45,605 bases of DNA from Acidimicrobiaceae bacterium (lineage in GTDB: Bacteria; Actinomycetota; Acidimicrobiia; Acidimicrobiales; RAAP-2): positions 1-45,605 of the forward strand of contig PMOE01000093.1 of NCBI GenBank assembly GCA_003161575.1, read 5' to 3'. Below are positions 1 through 8,124 of this stretch, in pieces. The position numbers and the translations under genes were made by a program. How positions within the stretch are numbered: the first letter of the stretch is position 1; each line of letters starts with the position of its first letter. A model generated the notes under the pieces. That model did no database searches, was not told the origin of the DNA, and saw only the letters and a program-made list of their open reading frames with translations.

Positions 1-97
1 GGCCTTCGCCGAGAAGCGGGATCCGGTGTGGTCGGTGTCCGGCGGGCCGCCGGCCGGTCCCACGGCGAACCTGCCACGCGGGACCCGCGATGTCTGA
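1..97 (+). CDS. C-terminal end of a crotonase (enoyl-CoA hydratase/isomerase family), partial
   Basis: Only the last 31 codons are present, read from base 2 to a TGA at 95-97. The peptide begins AFAEKRDPVWSV, which is identical to 12 residues near the C-terminus of the complete crotonase just downstream (125-937). The DNA also matches closely (bases 1-39 against about 874-911). It then diverges into a Pro/Gly-rich tail. This indicates two tandem crotonase paralogues that probably arose by duplication and share an operon, with 27 bases between this stop and the next start. Nothing can be said about its active site because the body of the gene lies outside the window. Confidence 0.75.
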   Translation, partial: AFAEKRDPVWSVSGGPPAGPTANLPRGTRDV

Positions 98-124
98 GCC
101 GACCACGAGAAGGGATCTCCGACC

Positions 125-937
125 GTGTATGACTGCCTGAAGATCGAGCGTCACGGCCCGGTCGGCTGGTTGATTAATGACCGCCCCGAACGGCTGAACG
201 CCATGAACAACGCCATGCGCGACGAATTCGCGGATGCATGGCTCGAGCTCGACGCCGATCCCGCAGTTCGCGTCATCGTCCATACCGGTGAGGGAAAGGC
301 TTTCCAAACGGGAGCCGACGTGGTGGAGCTCGCGTCCGATGGCGTCGGCATGGAGCGGTACCGCGAATCGATTGAGCAGTTCGACTTGCGGTTCACGTCG
401 TGGCATAACCATGTGTGGAAGCCGGTCATCACCGCGGTCAACGGCATTTGTGCAGGCGGCGGGTTCCATTGGGTGGCCGATGCCGACGTCGTTATCGCCG
501 CGTCCGACGCCCAGTTCTTCGACCCACACGTGTCGGTCGGTCAGGTCGCAGCCTATGAGCTGATCGGCCTGGCCCGCCGCATGCCGTTCGAGGCGGTGAT
601 GCGGATGGCGCTGGTCGGGCGCTACGAGCGGATGTCGGCGGAACGTGCGCTCGCGCTGGGCATGATTAGCCAGGTCGTCGACCCGCCGGAACGCCTGCGC
701 GACGAGGCGCAGACGTTGGCGGAGAAGATCGCCCGCAACTCGCCGGCAGCGATGGCGGCGACGAAACGGGCGTTGTGGGGCGCGCTCGAACAGGGACTCA
801 CCGACGCCTGCAAGGCCGGTGCGAAGGAGTTGGTGTCGATGTGGGGCCACCCCGACCAGCTCGAGGGACCCCAGGCCTTCGCCGAGAAGCGGGACCCGGT
901 GTGGTCGGTGCCCGCCGGTCGCTCCATCCCGGGCTGA
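125..937 (+). CDS. Crotonase-family protein with both hydratase glutamates replaced by His
   Basis: A 270-aa cytoplasmic crotonase-fold protein, the usual length for the family. The oxyanion-hole segments are recognisable (AFQTGAD at about 59-65 and CAGGGFHW at about 109-116). The two acid/base glutamates of true enoyl-CoA hydratases (E144 and E164 in rat mitochondrial hydratase, 20 residues apart) align with His115 and His135. Simple syn-hydration is therefore unlikely. Isomerase, hydrolase or ring-cleavage chemistry on a CoA ester is possible, but this is inference. The GTG start at 125 has an upstream AAGGGA. It follows a tandem paralogue and is 34 bases upstream of the TPP-enzyme-like gene, so the three are probably co-transcribed. 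Confidence 0.9.
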   Translation: MYDCLKIERHGPVGWLINDRPERLNAMNNAMRDEFADAWLELDADPAVRVIVHTGEGKAFQTGADVVELASDGVGMERYRESIEQFDLRFTSWHNHVWKPVITAVNGICAGGGFHWVADADVVIAASDAQFFDPHVSVGQVAAYELIGLARRMPFEAVMRMALVGRYERMSAERALALGMISQVVDPPERLRDEAQTLAEKIARNSPAAMAATKRALWGALEQGLTDACKAGAKELVSMWGHPDQLEGPQAFAEKRDPVWSVPAGRSIPG

Positions 938-971
938 GACCGGTGACCGTCTTTCAGCCGGAGGAAGCCCG

Positions 972-2279
972 GTGAAGTCGGTCCCGGCCGGCGAGCTGCT
1001 CAGGCGGGTCGCTGTCGCGGCAGGGATCGATGCCGTCTACGGGGAGCCGCTCGGCTCGCTCGATGTGACGACCGTCCCCGTCGCGGTCGCTGCCCTCTTC
1101 GCCTCGGCCCACCACCGCGTTCACGGGGTGCGCGCCGCGGTCCACCGAGGAGACGGCATCCTCCGTCTGCCCGAAGTTGAAGCCGGACCTCGACGCGCCG
1201 TCGAGGTGGCCTCCGCCGACGACCTCGTCGCCGCCGTTCGGGTTCTGACCTCTCTTTGCGAGGTGGAGCTGAGTGTCAATCTTGATCTCGATGAGCCTGT
1301 CGCCGACATCGTGCCGGTGCCGCCCGCGCCCGGCGAGCGCTGGATCGATCCGACACCTGAAACGGTCGAGGCATTGCGCAGCGCCGCCTCAGTGGCGGTG
1401 TTAGCCGGTCCCGGTGTGATCCGGCAGGCAGCCGTGCCAGGCCTGCACGACCTGGCGGTCGCTTCTGGGGTCGGCGTGCTCAACACGTGGGGTGCGAAGG
1501 GGGTCTTCGACTGGCGGAGCCGTCACCACCTGGCAACCGTGGGCCTCCAAGAACACGATTTCATACTGGGCGGCATAGGAGACGTCGACCTCGTCGTCGC
1601 TACCGGGCTCGACCCACTTGAGTCGCCCGACGGGCGGTGGGACTTGGCACCCACGCTGCACGTCGACCCCGGTGGTCTCGCCCCGCTCGCTGAACGGTGC
1701 GGACCACAGCGCCTCTTACCGGCCGCGATGCCGATACTACGTACCCGGCTGGCCGACGTCACGCAACGGGGCTGGACGATCGAGCGTTCGCCGTTGCCGC
1801 CCAGCCGAGTCACGAAGCACTACGCCGAGTATCTCGCCGCTGGCGGCCTGGTGGCGGCCGACGCCGGGATCGCCGGATTCTGGGTGGCAAGGACATTCGC
1901 AACCACCCGGCTCGGCGCCGCAATCGTGCCGTCGGCCCCGAACCCCGGATTCGCCGCGGCGTGCGTGGCGGTCGCCCGACTTCGCCGGCCGGCCCAACCG
2001 GCGCTCGCTGTTGCCGATGCCCCCCTCGACGAAGAGATTGCCGCGGTGGTCGACGCGGCGGCGGCCTTGGGCATCGACGTGCCCGTTGAGGCGTGGGGTC
2101 CCGACGGCGAGCAGCTGGGGGCCGACGCGCACTGCCAGCGTCTGCGGCGCTTGGTCTTTGCCGGGTCTAGCGGGTCCCTCGGAGCAACCGGGACCACTGG
2201 GCCCGTTACCCTCGCCACCGACCCTGGCCAGATGGCGGAGATCGTCGACGCGGCGGGGCCCGTCGTGGCCTGGACTTAA
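972..2279 (+). CDS. Degenerate acetolactate-synthase-like (TPP-enzyme fold) protein
   Basis: A 435-aa protein whose middle part (about 115-280) resembles the central domain of the acetolactate synthase/benzoylformate decarboxylase family, with AVLAGPGVI and later DLVVATGLDPL. The N-terminal part starts like the family (AGIDAVYGEPLGSLD) but lacks the usual segment carrying the catalytic glutamate. In the C-terminal part the TPP/Mg motif GDG is replaced by ADA (ALAVADAPL). It is also more than 100 residues shorter than typical members. It looks unable to bind TPP normally and may be a structural or regulatory relic, or bind something else. GTG at 972 is chosen because GGAGGAAG lies 6-13 bases upstream; longer in-frame starts lie inside the preceding crotonase gene. 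Confidence 0.8.
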   Translation: MKSVPAGELLRRVAVAAGIDAVYGEPLGSLDVTTVPVAVAALFASAHHRVHGVRAAVHRGDGILRLPEVEAGPRRAVEVASADDLVAAVRVLTSLCEVELSVNLDLDEPVADIVPVPPAPGERWIDPTPETVEALRSAASVAVLAGPGVIRQAAVPGLHDLAVASGVGVLNTWGAKGVFDWRSRHHLATVGLQEHDFILGGIGDVDLVVATGLDPLESPDGRWDLAPTLHVDPGGLAPLAERCGPQRLLPAAMPILRTRLADVTQRGWTIERSPLPPSRVTKHYAEYLAAGGLVAADAGIAGFWVARTFATTRLGAAIVPSAPNPGFAAACVAVARLRRPAQPALAVADAPLDEEIAAVVDAAAALGIDVPVEAWGPDGEQLGADAHCQRLRRLVFAGSSGSLGATGTTGPVTLATDPGQMAEIVDAAGPVVAWT

Positions 2280-2310
2280 CGTCAAATTCGCGTCGCGGGG
2301 CGAACCCTCG

Positions 2311-2337
2311 GCTGGTGGCCTGCGCAAGGCCGTCAGC
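2311..2337. terminator. Candidate stem-loop between convergent genes
   Basis: An imperfect 11-bp inverted repeat (GCTGGTGGCCT, loop GCGCA, AGGCCGTCAGC, two mismatches) sits between the + gene ending at 2279 and the - gene ending at 2333, overlapping the latter's stop codon. There is no T-tract, so it is at best a weak bidirectional terminator. Confidence 0.3.
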
Positions 2338-3940
2338 CGGCGAGTTGCTCGCGCAGCTTGAACTTCATCACTTTGCCGCTCGGGTTCAACGGCAGGGCGT
2401 CTACCACCTGCACAGCGCGGGGTACTTTGAAGTTGGCCATGTTCTCGCGGCACCACGCAACGAGCTCGTCGGGATCGATGACCTGGTGGCGTCGGGGCAC
2501 GACGAACGCCACCCCGACCTCGCCGAGGCGCTCGTCGGGCGTGCCCACGACCGCGACCTGGGCGACCTGACGATGGCGGACGATAATGCCCTCAATCTCA
2601 GCCGGGTAGGCGTTGAAGCCCCCGACGATGTACATGTCCTTCTTGCGGTCGGTGATCCGGAGATTTCCGTCGTCACCGAGCAAGCCGATATCTCCGGTCC
2701 GGAGCCAGCCGTCCTCGTCGATCGCCTGCCGGGTGGCGTCGGGGTCCTCGAAGTATTCCTTCATCACGTTGAACCCTCGGACCAAGATCTCGCCGGAGTC
2801 GCCTGGTGCCACGTCCTGGCCATGCACGTCGACGACCCGCACCTGCACCCCCGGCAGTGGCCGGCCCACGGTGGTGGCGATCACCTCGGGCCGGTCGTCG
2901 TGGCGGCACATGCTGACAGTGCCTGTCGTCTCGGTGAGCCCGTAGCCGGTCACCACCGTTTCGAAGCGGAGTTCATCACGCATTCGGCGCACCACCTCCA
3001 CCGGCACCGTTGCCGCACCGGTGACCGACAGGCGCAACGACGACAGGTCGAACGACGCAAAGTCGGGATCGTTCAGGATCGACTGGAATACGGTGGGTGG
3101 TCCGGGCAGCATACTGATCCGTTCCTCGGCCACGCGTCCCATCACCGAAGCGACGTCGAACACAGCGTGAGGAACAATTGTGGCCCCGCGCAGAACGCAC
3201 GCGAGGATTCCGGACTTTAGCCCCGCGGTATGGAAGAACGGGTAGACGACGAGGTAGCGATCGCCTCGGCGCAGGCCGACCAGCTCGGACCACGCCAGAT
3301 AGGTACGCACGCTCGCACCGTGGCTGAGCACCGCGCCCTTCGGTTTGCCGGTCGTGCCCGACGTAAAGATGATGTCGGAAGTGTCGCCGCTAGTCAGCGA
3401 AGCGCGGCGTTCATTCAGATCGGACTGCTTCGTCCCCGCCGCCCGAGCAGCGAATTCCTTGTACGCGGTGCACTCCGACGGCACGGGGCCGTCGAGCACA
3501 ACAGTCTCCTCGAGCCCAACGAGTCCGGGGACGTCTTCCAGCAGAGCCACCAGGTTGGAACCGAGGAAGTCGGTGACGGCGAAGAGCAGGCGCGCTCGCG
3601 AAGAGCGGAGGACATGTCCCGCCTCGTCGCCCTTGAACCGGGTATTGAGCGGGACCAGTACCGCGCCGGCAGCGTAGATGGCGAAGCTGACAACTACCCA
3701 GTCGGCACTGTTCGGGGCCCATAGAGCCACCCGGTCGCCCAGCCCCACTCCACTCGCTATCAGCGCGCGCGCCACCTCGTCCACCGTCGTCGCCAGTTCG
3801 GCGAAGGACAGTCGCGTCGAACCGTCGACGAGCGCTTCGTCGTCACCGAACTGGCTGGCCGCGATGACCAATGCCTCGGGGATGGTCCGAGGTCCCTCTT
3901 GATCGCCGGGTTCGAGCCCGGCCGGTTCGTCGCTGGTCAC
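2333..3940 (-). CDS. AMP-forming acyl-CoA ligase (FadD-type)
   Basis: A 535-aa ATP-dependent acyl-CoA synthetase of the ANL superfamily, which activates a carboxylic acid through an acyl-AMP. Visible motifs are the P-loop TSGTTGKPKG at about 193-202, YGLTETTG, RTGDIG, the hinge region DRKKDMYIVGG and the C-terminal catalytic lysine in NPSGKVMK. Overall character resembles FadD3/FadD13-like actinobacterial ligases, but the substrate is not determinable. The GTG start at 3940 lies directly below an AT-rich box at 3945-3957 and has no clear Shine-Dalgarno, which would suit a leaderless transcript. The divergent side has only the SDR on the same strand, 38 bases upstream, so the SDR gene may be co-transcribed ahead of it. 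Confidence 0.93.
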   Translation of the reverse strand: MTSDEPAGLEPGDQEGPRTIPEALVIAASQFGDDEALVDGSTRLSFAELATTVDEVARALIASGVGLGDRVALWAPNSADWVVVSFAIYAAGAVLVPLNTRFKGDEAGHVLRSSRARLLFAVTDFLGSNLVALLEDVPGLVGLEETVVLDGPVPSECTAYKEFAARAAGTKQSDLNERRASLTSGDTSDIIFTSGTTGKPKGAVLSHGASVRTYLAWSELVGLRRGDRYLVVYPFFHTAGLKSGILACVLRGATIVPHAVFDVASVMGRVAEERISMLPGPPTVFQSILNDPDFASFDLSSLRLSVTGAATVPVEVVRRMRDELRFETVVTGYGLTETTGTVSMCRHDDRPEVIATTVGRPLPGVQVRVVDVHGQDVAPGDSGEILVRGFNVMKEYFEDPDATRQAIDEDGWLRTGDIGLLGDDGNLRITDRKKDMYIVGGFNAYPAEIEGIIVRHRQVAQVAVVGTPDERLGEVGVAFVVPRRHQVIDPDELVAWCRENMANFKVPRAVQVVDALPLNPSGKVMKFKLREQLAG

Positions 3941-3944
3941 AGGT

Positions 3945-3957
3945 GCATATTTTATGC
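3945..3957. promoter_or_regulatory. AT-rich dyad GCATA-TTT-TATGC upstream of the acyl-CoA ligase
   Basis: A perfect 5-bp inverted repeat with a 3-bp spacer, ending 5 bases before the ligase start on the minus strand. Read on that strand it contains a -10-like TAAAAT at a distance suitable for leaderless transcription. It shares its appearance with the palindromes at 15763, 34836 and other promoter gaps in this window. It may be a -10 element, an operator, or both. Confidence 0.45.
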
Positions 3958-3978
3958 GGATGGCGCAGCCCGGCGCGA

Positions 3979-4854
3979 TCAGCCCGGATGGCTCATCGTG
4001 ACCGGTAGCTCACCCTTTTCGATCGCCGCCGCCCGAGTCCGCAGGGTCTCGGCGGTCTGGTCGAGGTCGAGCATCATTACGAATCGCTCGTCCTTGATGC
4101 CAGCCACGACCAGATGGGCCAGATCGTCGAGGGGCTGCCAGCGCAGCTCCCGTCCGGCCTGCTTCGCCATCTCCTCCAGGCTTTCGGGAGTCATGGGAGT
4201 GGTCTCGCGCGGGCGCTCCCGGGCCAGCTCAGCGGGGCGGGTGCGCTCCGCGGTCCACAACCCGGTTCGCAGCAATCCCCCCGAGGGGTAGAACACCGAC
4301 GCCCGCAGGGCAACACCGTCGGCCTGGAACTGCGCGGCCAGGCACTCGGTGAGGGTGGAGACAGCCGCCTTACTTGCGGCGTACACCGACGCCGAGGGCA
4401 GAGGGGAGATCGGCCCGTCCGGCGAGGAGGTGTTGACGATGTGGCCCTCGTGACCGGCATCGAGCATGCGGGGTACAAAGGCCAGAATCCCGTTGACTAC
4501 CCCGGTCACATTGACCCCGAAAACCCAGCGCCAATCATTCGGCGTTGTCGCCCACACCTTGGCGCTCGGCGCCCCCACCCCGGCGTTGTTGCACAACACG
4601 TGGCATGCCCCGTGAATGCGGTAGACCTCGTCTGCCAGTTCGCTCACCGAATTGAAATCGCTGACGTCAGTCCGGATACCCGCCACCGTGCCGCCGACTG
4701 ACGCGAGGTCGGCGACAGCGGCGTCAAGTGCGGCGACTTCGATATCGGCCACCACGACGGCCATGCCCTCGCGGAGCAGCGCATGAGCGAGAGCCAGGCC
4801 GATCCCGCTCGCCCCGCCGGTCACCACGGCCACCTTGTCACGAAGCTCTTGCAT
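3979..4854 (-). CDS. Short-chain dehydrogenase/reductase (SDR)
   Basis: A 291-aa NAD(P)-dependent classical SDR. The cofactor motif TGGASGIG is at residues 12-19, NNAGVG at about 89-94, the catalytic serine near 143-144, and Tyr158-x-x-x-Lys162. These enzymes interconvert hydroxyl and keto groups. The acidic residue after the second strand (ADIEV) suggests NAD preference, which is inference. It ends with an unusual 40-residue helical tail. ATG start at 4854 with a preceding GAGAGATGCAAGA-like purine stretch. It is divergent from the Rieske operon and 38 bases upstream of the acyl-CoA ligase on the same strand, so the pair probably forms one operon. Confidence 0.92.
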   Translation of the reverse strand: MQELRDKVAVVTGGASGIGLALAHALLREGMAVVVADIEVAALDAAVADLASVGGTVAGIRTDVSDFNSVSELADEVYRIHGACHVLCNNAGVGAPSAKVWATTPNDWRWVFGVNVTGVVNGILAFVPRMLDAGHEGHIVNTSSPDGPISPLPSASVYAASKAAVSTLTECLAAQFQADGVALRASVFYPSGGLLRTGLWTAERTRPAELARERPRETTPMTPESLEEMAKQAGRELRWQPLDDLAHLVVAGIKDERFVMMLDLDQTAETLRTRAAAIEKGELPVTMSHPG

Positions 4855-4920
4855 CTCTCATCCCTCGGTCTCTGGCCGGTCGGTGTGTCGCCCGGCCCCC
4901 TTGACGATCGTCTGGATGAG

Positions 4921-4950
4921 AGTATATTGATAATTGGTTAAAAAACTAGT
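4921..4950. promoter_or_regulatory. AT-rich divergent promoter region, SDR / Rieske operon
   Basis: The 111-bp gap between the divergent SDR and Rieske genes contains one strongly AT-rich stretch (TATATTGATAAT followed by TTGGTTAAAAAACTAG). Several TANNNT-type -10 candidates lie 20-45 bases upstream of the Rieske GTG. No perfect palindrome is seen here, unlike the other promoter gaps. Confidence 0.45.
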
Positions 4951-4965
4951 CCCGCGAGGCGGGGC

Positions 4966-6024
4966 GTGCCTAAAACAGGGGATCTCGTGACTGACGTCGA
5001 TGTAGCGGAGGGTGCCGAAATCGGTGCGCTGGGCGAACCTCTAACAGCGGGCATGCCCCGTCGGCCCGACTACATCACGAACCCCGAGGACCGGCCCTCG
5101 GTGCGACGGGAGGCTCGGCCTCGCTTTCCATTCCCCATCCCCAACGGCTGGTTCATCGTGGCCAAGTCCGACGAGGTGGCGCCGGGCGAGGTCGTGCCCC
5201 GCTTCTACTTCGACCGTGATCTGGTGCTCTTCCGAACGACGGATGGGACGCCTCATGTCATCAATGCCTATTGCGCCCACCTCGGAGCGCACCTGGCGGC
5301 TGGAGGCCGGGTGGAGGGCGACCACATTGTCTGTCCCTTCCACGGGTGGTGCTACGACGGTGAGTCGGGGCGGTGCGTCACGATCCCGTATGGATCGGGG
5401 AAGATCCCCAGCCAAGCCAAGGTCCGGGCGTACCCGACGATCGAGCGGAATCGCATGGTGTGGGCCTGGTTCCATCTCGAAGGCAAGCCCCCGTTCTACG
5501 ACGTGCCCGAGGTGCCTGAGTTCGACGACCCGGCCTTCGGTGACGCCTACACCGTGGACTTCACGCTCAACACGGTGTGCCAGGAGATGGCCGAGAACAA
5601 TCATGACCCGGCCCACTTTCAATTCGTCCACGGCACCGAGTCCATCCCCGACGAAGATGTCCTGATCGACGGCACTTACAAACGGGTGGTGGGCATGGAC
5701 GGGAGATTCACGCGTGAGACCTTCGGTCTTGGCCTCGGTGTCCTACGGGTGAAGGAGTACGTAACCTTCTTCTCGTCCACCACGCCGGTCGACGAGGAGC
5801 ACGTCCATGTGCGTTGGACGTTCCTCGCCCCAGTGACCAACGGACCCGAGGCCGCACGGGCCGCCGCCGACTCGTTCACTTCCGGTCTGAGCCAGGACAT
5901 CCCCATCTGGGAGAACAAGCGTTACGTCGAGAGGCCGATCCTCATCAAAGACGAACGGACCATCCTCGACCACCGGGAGTGGTGCAAGCAGTTCTACTCG
6001 GATCCCTCACTCGCCATCGACTAA
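4966..6024 (+). CDS. Rieske non-heme iron oxygenase, KshA/DAF36-like
   Basis: A 352-aa oxygenase component. The N-terminal Rieske [2Fe-2S] ligands are C103-x-H105 (CAHLGAH) and C123-x-x-H126 (CPFHGW). The mononuclear iron site is E210-N-N-H213-D-P-A-H217. The single-chain architecture with a long C-terminal START-like domain is that of 3-ketosteroid 9alpha-hydroxylase oxygenase, cholesterol 7-desaturase and related enzymes, so a bulky alicyclic substrate is plausible but not proven. No reductase or ferredoxin is encoded nearby, so electrons must come from elsewhere. GTG at 4966 follows GAGGCGGGGC; an in-frame GTG at 4987 with CAGGGGATCTC upstream is an equally credible start. It is the first gene of a four-gene operon. 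Confidence 0.92.
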   Translation: MPKTGDLVTDVDVAEGAEIGALGEPLTAGMPRRPDYITNPEDRPSVRREARPRFPFPIPNGWFIVAKSDEVAPGEVVPRFYFDRDLVLFRTTDGTPHVINAYCAHLGAHLAAGGRVEGDHIVCPFHGWCYDGESGRCVTIPYGSGKIPSQAKVRAYPTIERNRMVWAWFHLEGKPPFYDVPEVPEFDDPAFGDAYTVDFTLNTVCQEMAENNHDPAHFQFVHGTESIPDEDVLIDGTYKRVVGMDGRFTRETFGLGLGVLRVKEYVTFFSSTTPVDEEHVHVRWTFLAPVTNGPEAARAAADSFTSGLSQDIPIWENKRYVERPILIKDERTILDHREWCKQFYSDPSLAID

Positions 6025-6074
6025 ACGGCGGTCGTCCACTGAGCAATCAAGAACAAGAAAAGGGAGAAGAAAAC

Positions 6075-6833
6075 ATGCCGCAGAATCGTTGGGTTGCCGA
6101 TGCCCAGTGGCGTCCGGCGTCGACCCCTGAGGGGCCGGTTCTGCCGTCTCTCGAGGCCGTGTACTTGACCGATCCGGGCTTGGTGGCGTCCGTCCTGCCA
6201 CCGCCGCTTGAGGCACCACCCGAACCCCGGGTGCACGTGCGGATCACCAATATCGATCTGGATCTTCCCGGTGGCCACCACTACCAGGAAAAGGTTGGGT
6301 TTTTCGCTGTCGACGCGGTCTATGACGGCAAGCTCGGGGAATATCCCCTTCTGATCCCGATCGACCTCGAGAGCGCGGTGGCCATCAGCCGCGAGCGCTT
6401 CGGCGAGCCGAAGAAGCTCGCCGACATCGAGATGGCCCGGGACGGCCAGCACGTGGAAGGGAGCATCTCTCGTCACGGGACCACCTTTATCGAGATGGCC
6501 GGGGACGTGGCTGAGACCTTGCCCGTGCCCGAGCCCTACGAGGCGACCCAGTTCTGGTTCAAGTACCTGCCGGCCGTCGAAGGCCCGGGTTTCGACGCGG
6601 GGCCCCTGCTGGTGCGGGTGGACCAAGTGCGAACACCCATAACGCTTGAGCGCATCGAGGGAAAGCTGGTCCTGCGCGACGTGGCAACGGCGCCGGTCGC
6701 CGACCTCCCTGTGGAAGAGCTCGTCTCGCTCACCTGGACCACGCGTAAAAGCAGCGTGCATCCAGTCCTCGTCGGCGAGGTCGACGCCGAGGCTTTCGCC
6801 CCCTACGCATTCGCCCGGTATGACCACGTCTGA
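6075..6833 (+). CDS. Acetoacetate decarboxylase-superfamily protein
   Basis: A 252-aa protein of the acetoacetate decarboxylase fold. The lysine pair in GEPKKLAD falls at K113-K114, matching the Schiff-base lysine and its neighbour in clostridial acetoacetate decarboxylase (K115, K116). Beta-keto-acid decarboxylation is possible, but the superfamily also contains dehydratase-aldolases and lyases, so the reaction is open. ATG at 6075 is preceded by AAGGGAGAAGAAAAC, a good ribosome binding site; longer in-frame starts overlap the Rieske gene. It lies 50 bases after the Rieske gene and 42 before the amidohydrolase, which argues for one pathway acting on an oxygenase product. Confidence 0.9.
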   Translation: MPQNRWVADAQWRPASTPEGPVLPSLEAVYLTDPGLVASVLPPPLEAPPEPRVHVRITNIDLDLPGGHHYQEKVGFFAVDAVYDGKLGEYPLLIPIDLESAVAISRERFGEPKKLADIEMARDGQHVEGSISRHGTTFIEMAGDVAETLPVPEPYEATQFWFKYLPAVEGPGFDAGPLLVRVDQVRTPITLERIEGKLVLRDVATAPVADLPVEELVSLTWTTRKSSVHPVLVGEVDAEAFAPYAFARYDHV

Positions 6834-6875
6834 GTCCGAACCGAGTCACAACTCGCCGCTTGAGAGGATCCGCTA

Positions 6876-8081
6876 ATGGATCGGTTTCTCGTTATTTCAT
6901 CCGACACCCACGCCGGCCCGCCCACCGAGCGCTACCGCGAGTACCTGGACCCGAAGTACCGCGAGGCGTTCGACGCCGATGTGGCGGCCAGCGAACAGCT
7001 CATAGGCATGCGCCGGGAATTGATCGACTCTGCCGAATTCGAAGAGCAGTGGGAACAAGAAACGGGTGACGGCGGAAAGCAGGCCTCATGGGATCCGAGT
7101 GCGCGTAACGTCGAACTCGATCGCGAAGGCATCGTCGCCGAAGTGATATTCCCCGACGCCGACGTGCTCGGCGGCGGAGCGTCGGCCCCTTTCGGGGCAG
7201 GTCTGGGGTCCTCGGGCGATCTCGATGGTGAGCTGGTCATGGCGGGCGCCCGAGCCCACAATCGGTGGTTGGCCGAGATGTGCTCCGACAGCCCCGAGCG
7301 GCGGTGCGGGGTGGCAACCGTTCCCATCCTCCACGATGTCGACGATGCGCTATTGGAGATCCAGCGCATCGCCGAAGATGGGTTCCGGGCGCTCATGATC
7401 CCGACCCTGTGGCGTAGCCAACCCGCGTACAACGACCCTCGCTACGAGCCAGTGTGGGCGGCTTGTGCCGACCTGGGGATCGTCGTGCACGTGCATTCGG
7501 GCGGTGCGTCGCGCGACATCACCGCCGAGCGGGGGCTGGTGGCCATCTATGCCACCGAAGCGTGGTGGTGGGCAGCCCGGCCTCTCTGGGTCCTGTTGTG
7601 GTCGGGGGCCTTCGATCGAAACCCCAGCCTGAAGTTTGCACTGACCGAGGACGGAGCGTGGTGGCTCCCCGGCGTGGTCAAGCGGATGGACGAGAAGTGG
7701 GTGGGTGGACACAACACGGCGAAGCTCGGTGATGCATTTCGCCAGAACGTCTCGCGCCGGCCGAGCGAGTACTTCGGGACCAACATTTTTGTCGGTGCGT
7801 CGACACCGAGTCGAGAGGAGATCGAGCGGCGCCATGAGATCGGTATCGGAGCGTTCCTCTGGGGGAACGACTTCCCCCACCCTGAAGGAACGTGGCCCCA
7901 CACCCGCCAGAGCATCCGTGATTCGTTCTTCGACGTTCCCGAGGACGAGGCCCGGCAGATGCTCGGGGGGAACGCTGCTGCCCTCTACCGATTCGACGTC
8001 GACAAGCTGGCCCAGCTTGCCGAGAAGATCGGGCCCACCGTCGAAGAAGTGCACGCGGTGGCGATCGCAGGAGCCGACTGA
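6876..8081 (+). CDS. Amidohydrolase_2 family protein (TIM-barrel metal hydrolase/decarboxylase)
   Basis: A 401-aa member of the ACMSD/amidohydrolase_2 family, which includes decarboxylases and C-C hydrolases. Likely metal ligands are the N-terminal D10-T-H12 (SSDTHAG), the strand with H205-V-H207 (VHVHSGG) and the late Asp332 in NDFPHPEGTWP. The canonical H-x-H of strand 1 is D-x-H here, as in the other paralogues of this window. ATG at 6876 follows GAGAGGATCCGCTA. It is the third gene of the Rieske operon. A long loop rich in Glu/Gln (about 45-75) distinguishes it from the other amidohydrolases of the region. Confidence 0.92.
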   Translation: MDRFLVISSDTHAGPPTERYREYLDPKYREAFDADVAASEQLIGMRRELIDSAEFEEQWEQETGDGGKQASWDPSARNVELDREGIVAEVIFPDADVLGGGASAPFGAGLGSSGDLDGELVMAGARAHNRWLAEMCSDSPERRCGVATVPILHDVDDALLEIQRIAEDGFRALMIPTLWRSQPAYNDPRYEPVWAACADLGIVVHVHSGGASRDITAERGLVAIYATEAWWWAARPLWVLLWSGAFDRNPSLKFALTEDGAWWLPGVVKRMDEKWVGGHNTAKLGDAFRQNVSRRPSEYFGTNIFVGASTPSREEIERRHEIGIGAFLWGNDFPHPEGTWPHTRQSIRDSFFDVPEDEARQMLGGNAAALYRFDVDKLAQLAEKIGPTVEEVHAVAIAGAD

Positions 8082-8124
8082 CCTGCCGAGTACCCCAGCG
8101 TCTCCAGCTCCGGCGGCCCGCCGG

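Noticed and set aside
1737..2456. 239-codon frame on - strand, opposite the TPP-like gene
   Set aside because: Arg/Gly/Pro-rich without any family resemblance, and it crosses the ends of two well-supported convergent genes.
2315..3220. 301-codon frame on + strand, opposite the acyl-CoA ligase
   Set aside because: It is antisense to a gene with full ANL motifs; its composition (many His, Asp, Val) is typical of complement-frame shadow in GC-rich DNA.
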